Source: an uncultured Clostridia bacterium (GTDB lineage: Bacteria; Bacillota; Clostridia; Saccharofermentanales; Saccharofermentanaceae). From it: 9,495 nt of DNA. Both the position numbers and the translations under genes were made by a program. Shown here in pieces: positions 6,707 to 9,495 of this stretch (position 1 is the first letter of the stretch; each line of letters begins with the position of its first letter). The notes under the pieces were generated by a model. The model saw nothing but the letters and a program-made list of their open reading frames with translations, was not told where the DNA came from and ran no database searches. The stretch is from contig CAMJGB010000065.1 in NCBI GenBank assembly GCA_946405115.1, positions 1 through 9,495 on the forward strand. Reading direction: 5' to 3'.

Positions 6707-8382
6707 TTACATCTTTATCGTCAAAACGTTAAGACCAAGCAGTGTAATATACTCCATTGATTTGCAGACTTTACGCACAATTCTTATTCCGGCATTCCTT
6801 GTAGGGTCATCCGGAACGAAGATTGCATCGATCTGCTCAGGGTTAAAGAGTTTGCAGTTATCCTTGAACTTAATGATCAGTTCTTCCGGACTTTTTACGA
6901 CACTTATATCCACTACACTGTTAGCTTTGCCGGTAAATCCGTGCTTTACGATATTGCTTGCAAGCTCCTCAACACAAAGTCCTGCCCTGTTCGACGTAAG
7001 ATTGTCTATCCCCTGCTCCTTACAGAACTTCATTACAAGCTCGGAGATATTGATAACCTCCTCCATGCTGTGAACGGAGATCGTAAGACGGTGCGAATCG
7101 TCAACTCCGAAATCTTCAGGGAAACAGCACAAACCCGATATATCCTTTACAAGAGCACGCTGCCTCATGCAGGCCATAAGATAAATAACGCCGACCAGAG
7201 AGAAGCATCCTACGACCTGGGCAATCCAGATGCCGGGCATACCCCAAAGACTTGCAAAGATGTAGGAGAACAAGATAACAGCAGCAATGCCGTCACCCAC
7301 AACTATTACATTTACGGCCTTCATGTAGTCCATGCAGCGCCAAAGGTCCCTCATTCCGACGATTATCGTGGAAGCTGGAGATGACAGCGGGAAAAGGATA
7401 AATCCGAGCAATGTCATCTTGTACACATAGCTTGAAGGGTCGTGGAAATACATATTCGTAAGAGGATACGACAGTGCCGAGAGGAAAAGTGATGCTCCGA
7501 GCACACAAAGTACGGCTCTTCTAAGATAAATCCTAAGCAAAAGCTCAACGGCCTTCTTATCCTTCTCGCCGGTATAAATACTCGCCAAAGATACCATCGC
7601 AGACGTCATGCCGGCAGGTACAGCCCAATAAACTGCTCCGAACGATCCTATTGCGGAAAATGCCGCCATACCGTCTTCCCCTGCGAATGACATGATGATG
7701 TTGTTAAGCAAAAATCCTCTTAAAGCGATCATAAGCTGGGTTCCTGCAGGAGGAAAACCGCACTTAAAGATATCCAGAAGATCGCGGATATTCACGCTCT
7801 TGAAGTCTATCCTGAAAGAAGCCTTACCGAAGATGAAGTACAGGGATGCACAGATGAGCGATACCCAGTTTGAAACATTCGTAGCAAGGCCCAAACCGTA
7901 AATGCCCATATCAAAGACCTTGATGAACAGATAGTCGCAGACACAGTTGGTTATAAACATCGCAGCAATGCTTAAGTATCCGTACTTCTCCTTCTTCTCC
8001 ATCTGCAGGCCGGCTTGGCACAGATATATGTAACCGCAGTGGGACAAAATACGAACAAAACTGAAGCTATCGCACCGATTATCGAGACAAATACGACATC
8101 GAGCGTAAATATGCTTCTGGCTCTCTTTAATGTATTAGCACCGAGATATTTGCCGCACAGAACCTGAGCTCCGCAGAATAACAGAACGTTAATCGTGTTG
8201 AGAACCTGTGAAACCGGTCCGTAAAGGCCTGTCGCCGCCAAAGCACTCTTTCCTATGAGATTGCCCGCGAATGCAGTATCGATGATGACATTGACACCGC
8301 CGCACATTACAACAAGTATCTGAACAGGTACCATACTGAAGAATAACCTGCGGGTTATCTTCTCATCGTACATCTGATTCAT
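6707..8382 (-). pseudogene. MATE-family transporter fused to RsbW-like ATPase domain, frame-broken
   Basis: Two overlapping frames make one gene. The first (8382-7972, 136 codons) begins MNQMYDEKITRRLFFSMVP and carries transmembrane helices 1-3 of a MATE transporter. The second (6707 to about 8047) resumes at QAGLQMEKKEKYGYL and carries helices 5-12, then a cytosolic GHKL/HATPase_c_2 domain over its last 130 or so residues. That domain has an N box VEELASNIVKHG (E361, N365 of the second frame), a D box FKDNCKLFNP (D396) and RNAGIRIV before a typical end. MATE proteins export drugs or metabolites using ion gradients; RsbW/SpoIIAB-type domains bind ATP and phosphorylate or sequester partners. 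The stretch between helices 3 and 5 is about 35-40 residues too short, so helix 4 seems deleted along with the frame change. The TTG at 8047 is not a convincing start. GGGGA 6 bases before 8382 supports the upstream ATG. It is first in an operon with the nucleotidase gene. Confidence 0.8.
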
Positions 8383-8409
8383 AAATAATCCCCAACTTCA
8401 TAAAAGAAT

Positions 8410-8438
8410 TTGTGTTTTTACAAAATGTTTTGTATATT
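8410..8438 (+). promoter_or_regulatory. Candidate promoter of the FAD oxidoreductase gene
   Basis: TTGTGT (8410-8415) and TATATT (8433-8438) are separated by 17 bases, with TG directly before the -10. The predicted start near 8445 leaves a leader of about 45 bases. The palindrome at 8419-8434 fills most of the spacer, so a bound repressor would block polymerase. Confidence 0.45.
8419..8434. repeat. Perfect palindrome, probable repressor operator
   Basis: TACAAAA-TG-TTTTGTA has 7-base arms with no mismatch around a 2-base centre. It lies between the -35 and -10 of the rightward promoter and just past the -10 of the leftward one, so one bound dimer could control both divergent genes. The arm ends (TACA/TGTA) recall operators of winged-helix repressors of the BlaI/CopY type, but the spacing is not identical and the regulator is not in the window. 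Confidence 0.45.
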
Positions 8439-8440
8439 TA

Positions 8441-8449
8441 CTTATACCA
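8441..8449 (-). promoter_or_regulatory. Candidate promoter of the MATE-ATPase / nucleotidase operon
   Basis: Minus-strand TGGTATAAG is an extended -10 candidate, giving a start near 8434, on the edge of the palindrome. It shares the ten bases AATGGTATAA with the phosphonate operon promoter. An alternative is TTGAAA (8452-8457) with TATACA at 15-base spacing. Confidence 0.4.
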
Positions 8450-8474
8450 TTTTTCAAATAAGATTACACGCGTT

Positions 8475-8479
8475 AGGAG
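8475..8479 (+). promoter_or_regulatory. Ribosome binding site that sets a TTG start
   Basis: AGGAG precedes two in-frame TTG codons, at 8484 (4 bases away, too close) and 8490 (10 bases away). The second gives a protein starting MAERYDLIVIGAG, as expected for a flavoprotein whose first strand begins near the N terminus. The far-upstream ATG at 8412 lies within the promoter and is not a likely start. Confidence 0.6.
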
Positions 8480-8489
8480 AGGGTTGCGC

Positions 8490-9495
8490 TTGGCAGAAAG
8501 ATACGATCTTATAGTAATCGGTGCCGGTAACGGCGGACTGATGACTGCCTGTCGAGCAGCCAGAATGGGTCTTAAAGCTCTGGTTATAGAACAGAACAAC
8601 CTCCCCGGAGGCGCAGCTACCAGCTTTGTAAGAGGAAGATTCGAGTTTGAAGCTTCCCTCCACGAGATTCCGGACTTCGGTGAAGGCGATATGCGGGGCG
8701 AACTTGGCAGGCTTTTCGATGAGCTTGGCATTAACGTAGAGATGCTTCCAATAAAGAACGCATTCCGCTATGTCGTAAACAGCAACGGAGTCAACGAGCT
8801 TGATGTTACCTTTCCCCACGGTAAGTAAGCGATAATGGATTTTGTTTCCGATAACTACCCTGAGGACGTTTCTTCCATGGAGAAGCTGTTTACGGCATTC
8901 GAGGAACTTCTGAAGGGAATGGGATACCTCGGAGTTTCCAAGGGAAATCCCGATCCGGAAGAATTAAACGAGAACTATCCCGGCTTCGTGAAGATAATGT
9001 CGATGTCTGCAGGCGAATTCCTGCGTTCAACGGGCATGAGCCAGGAGATGATAGATATTTTGTCGGCTTATTGGCCTTATCAAGGCGGAGACATCGATAC
9101 CATTGATGCGAGCCGTTTCCTTCTCATGCTCTACGGCTACCTTGTCAAGGGACCGTTTGTGCCCAAGATGAGATCTCATGAGCTTTCCGTTGCCATCATG
9201 AACCGTGCAGTTGAATTAGGATGTGAGTTCATTTTCGACACGGAAGTAACCAAAATACTCACAAAAAAAGGCGCCGTCTCCGGCGTTGAAGTCGATAACG
9301 GAAGAATCTTCGAAGCAGATGCAATTGCTTCAAGCGCCTTCCCGGAGATCGTCTACTCGAAGCTTATCGACGATACGGCACTTGTACCTAAGCACGAGCT
9401 TAAGAAGACAAACGCACGTAAGTACGGCTTCAGATCCCTCTGTGTGTATCTGGGCCTCGATGCACCTCCTTCAGAGATTGGCATCACGGACTATA
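8490..9495 (+). pseudogene. Phytoene-dehydrogenase-like NAD(P)/FAD oxidoreductase, interrupted by a stop codon, cut by window edge
   Basis: The product belongs to the phytoene desaturase/retinol saturase-like flavoproteins (COG1233 type). The Rossmann FAD motif is at the N terminus (IVIGAGNGGL, 8-17), followed by the ribose-binding glutamate in VIEQNN (E34) and LPGGAATSF. After 112 codons there is an in-frame TAA at 8826-8828. Beyond it the same frame stays open for 222 codons to the window edge and remains family-like: YLGVSKGNPDPEE, VPKMRSHELSVAIMNRA (a segment before the second FAD-contacting region) and NARKYGF. The break is therefore a single nonsense codon in an otherwise intact gene, probably GAA (Glu) to TAA. 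Restart at ATG 8835 would give a protein without its FAD-binding N terminus, hence unlikely to work. The reaction is not predictable; members desaturate or reduce isoprenoids and other lipids. It is divergent from the MATE operon. Confidence 0.78.

Noticed and set aside
7972..8047. Programmed frameshift joining the two halves of the transporter gene
   Set aside because: No slippery heptamer is seen in the overlap, and a shift would still leave helix 4 missing, so a deletion fits better.
8826..8828. Recoded stop codon (TAA read as an amino acid) in the flavoprotein
   Set aside because: TAA ends phnW, the LacI-GGDEF gene, the nucleotidase and the transporter, and no recoding signal is apparent. 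A point mutation or sequence error is simpler.

Overview
The window looks like chromosomal DNA of an anaerobic Gram-positive gut or rumen Clostridia member, Lachnospiraceae-like. The evidence is the lipoprotein signal with a low-complexity linker, a LacI-type sensor fused to GGDEF, a MATE transporter fused to an RsbW-like ATPase, and strong use of CTT and AAG codons. This placement is inferred from gene content and is not proven. No tRNA, rRNA, CRISPR array, insertion sequence or phage gene was seen.

Region 1 (1-2621, minus strand) is a compact operon for making and activating a phosphonate. Its order is PEP mutase with an N-terminal cytidylyltransferase-like domain (aepX), then 2-aminoethylphosphonate:pyruvate aminotransferase (phnW), then the first 55 codons of a sugar-phosphate/LicC-type nucleotidyltransferase that runs off the left edge. 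PEP mutase would make phosphonopyruvate, PhnW would make 2-aminoethylphosphonate (AEP), and the nucleotidyltransferase could activate AEP as CMP-AEP for attachment to a lipid or glycan. The required phosphonopyruvate decarboxylase is absent from its usual place between aepX and phnW.

Region 2 (2622-4765) is a divergent promoter region followed by a plus-strand gene for a cytosolic LacI-type ligand-binding domain without a DNA-binding domain, joined to a diguanylate cyclase. It may link a small ligand to cyclic-di-GMP.

Region 3 (4766-8382, minus strand) is a second operon: a MATE-family membrane transporter fused to a GHKL/RsbW-like ATPase domain, then a 5'-nucleotidase-family lipoprotein. 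The transporter gene is broken: the reading frame changes near 8018-8045 and the segment that should hold transmembrane helix 4 is missing. Downstream of the nucleotidase is a small coding-like frame with a strong Shine-Dalgarno but no usable start; its stop codon overlaps the stop of the cyclase gene.

Region 4 (8383-9495) is a divergent promoter region with a perfect 7+7 palindrome, then a phytoene-dehydrogenase-like FAD oxidoreductase. This gene starts at TTG, is interrupted by an in-frame TAA at codon 113, and runs off the right edge. Two damaged genes sharing one promoter region suggest that this locus is decaying, or that the assembly is poor here.
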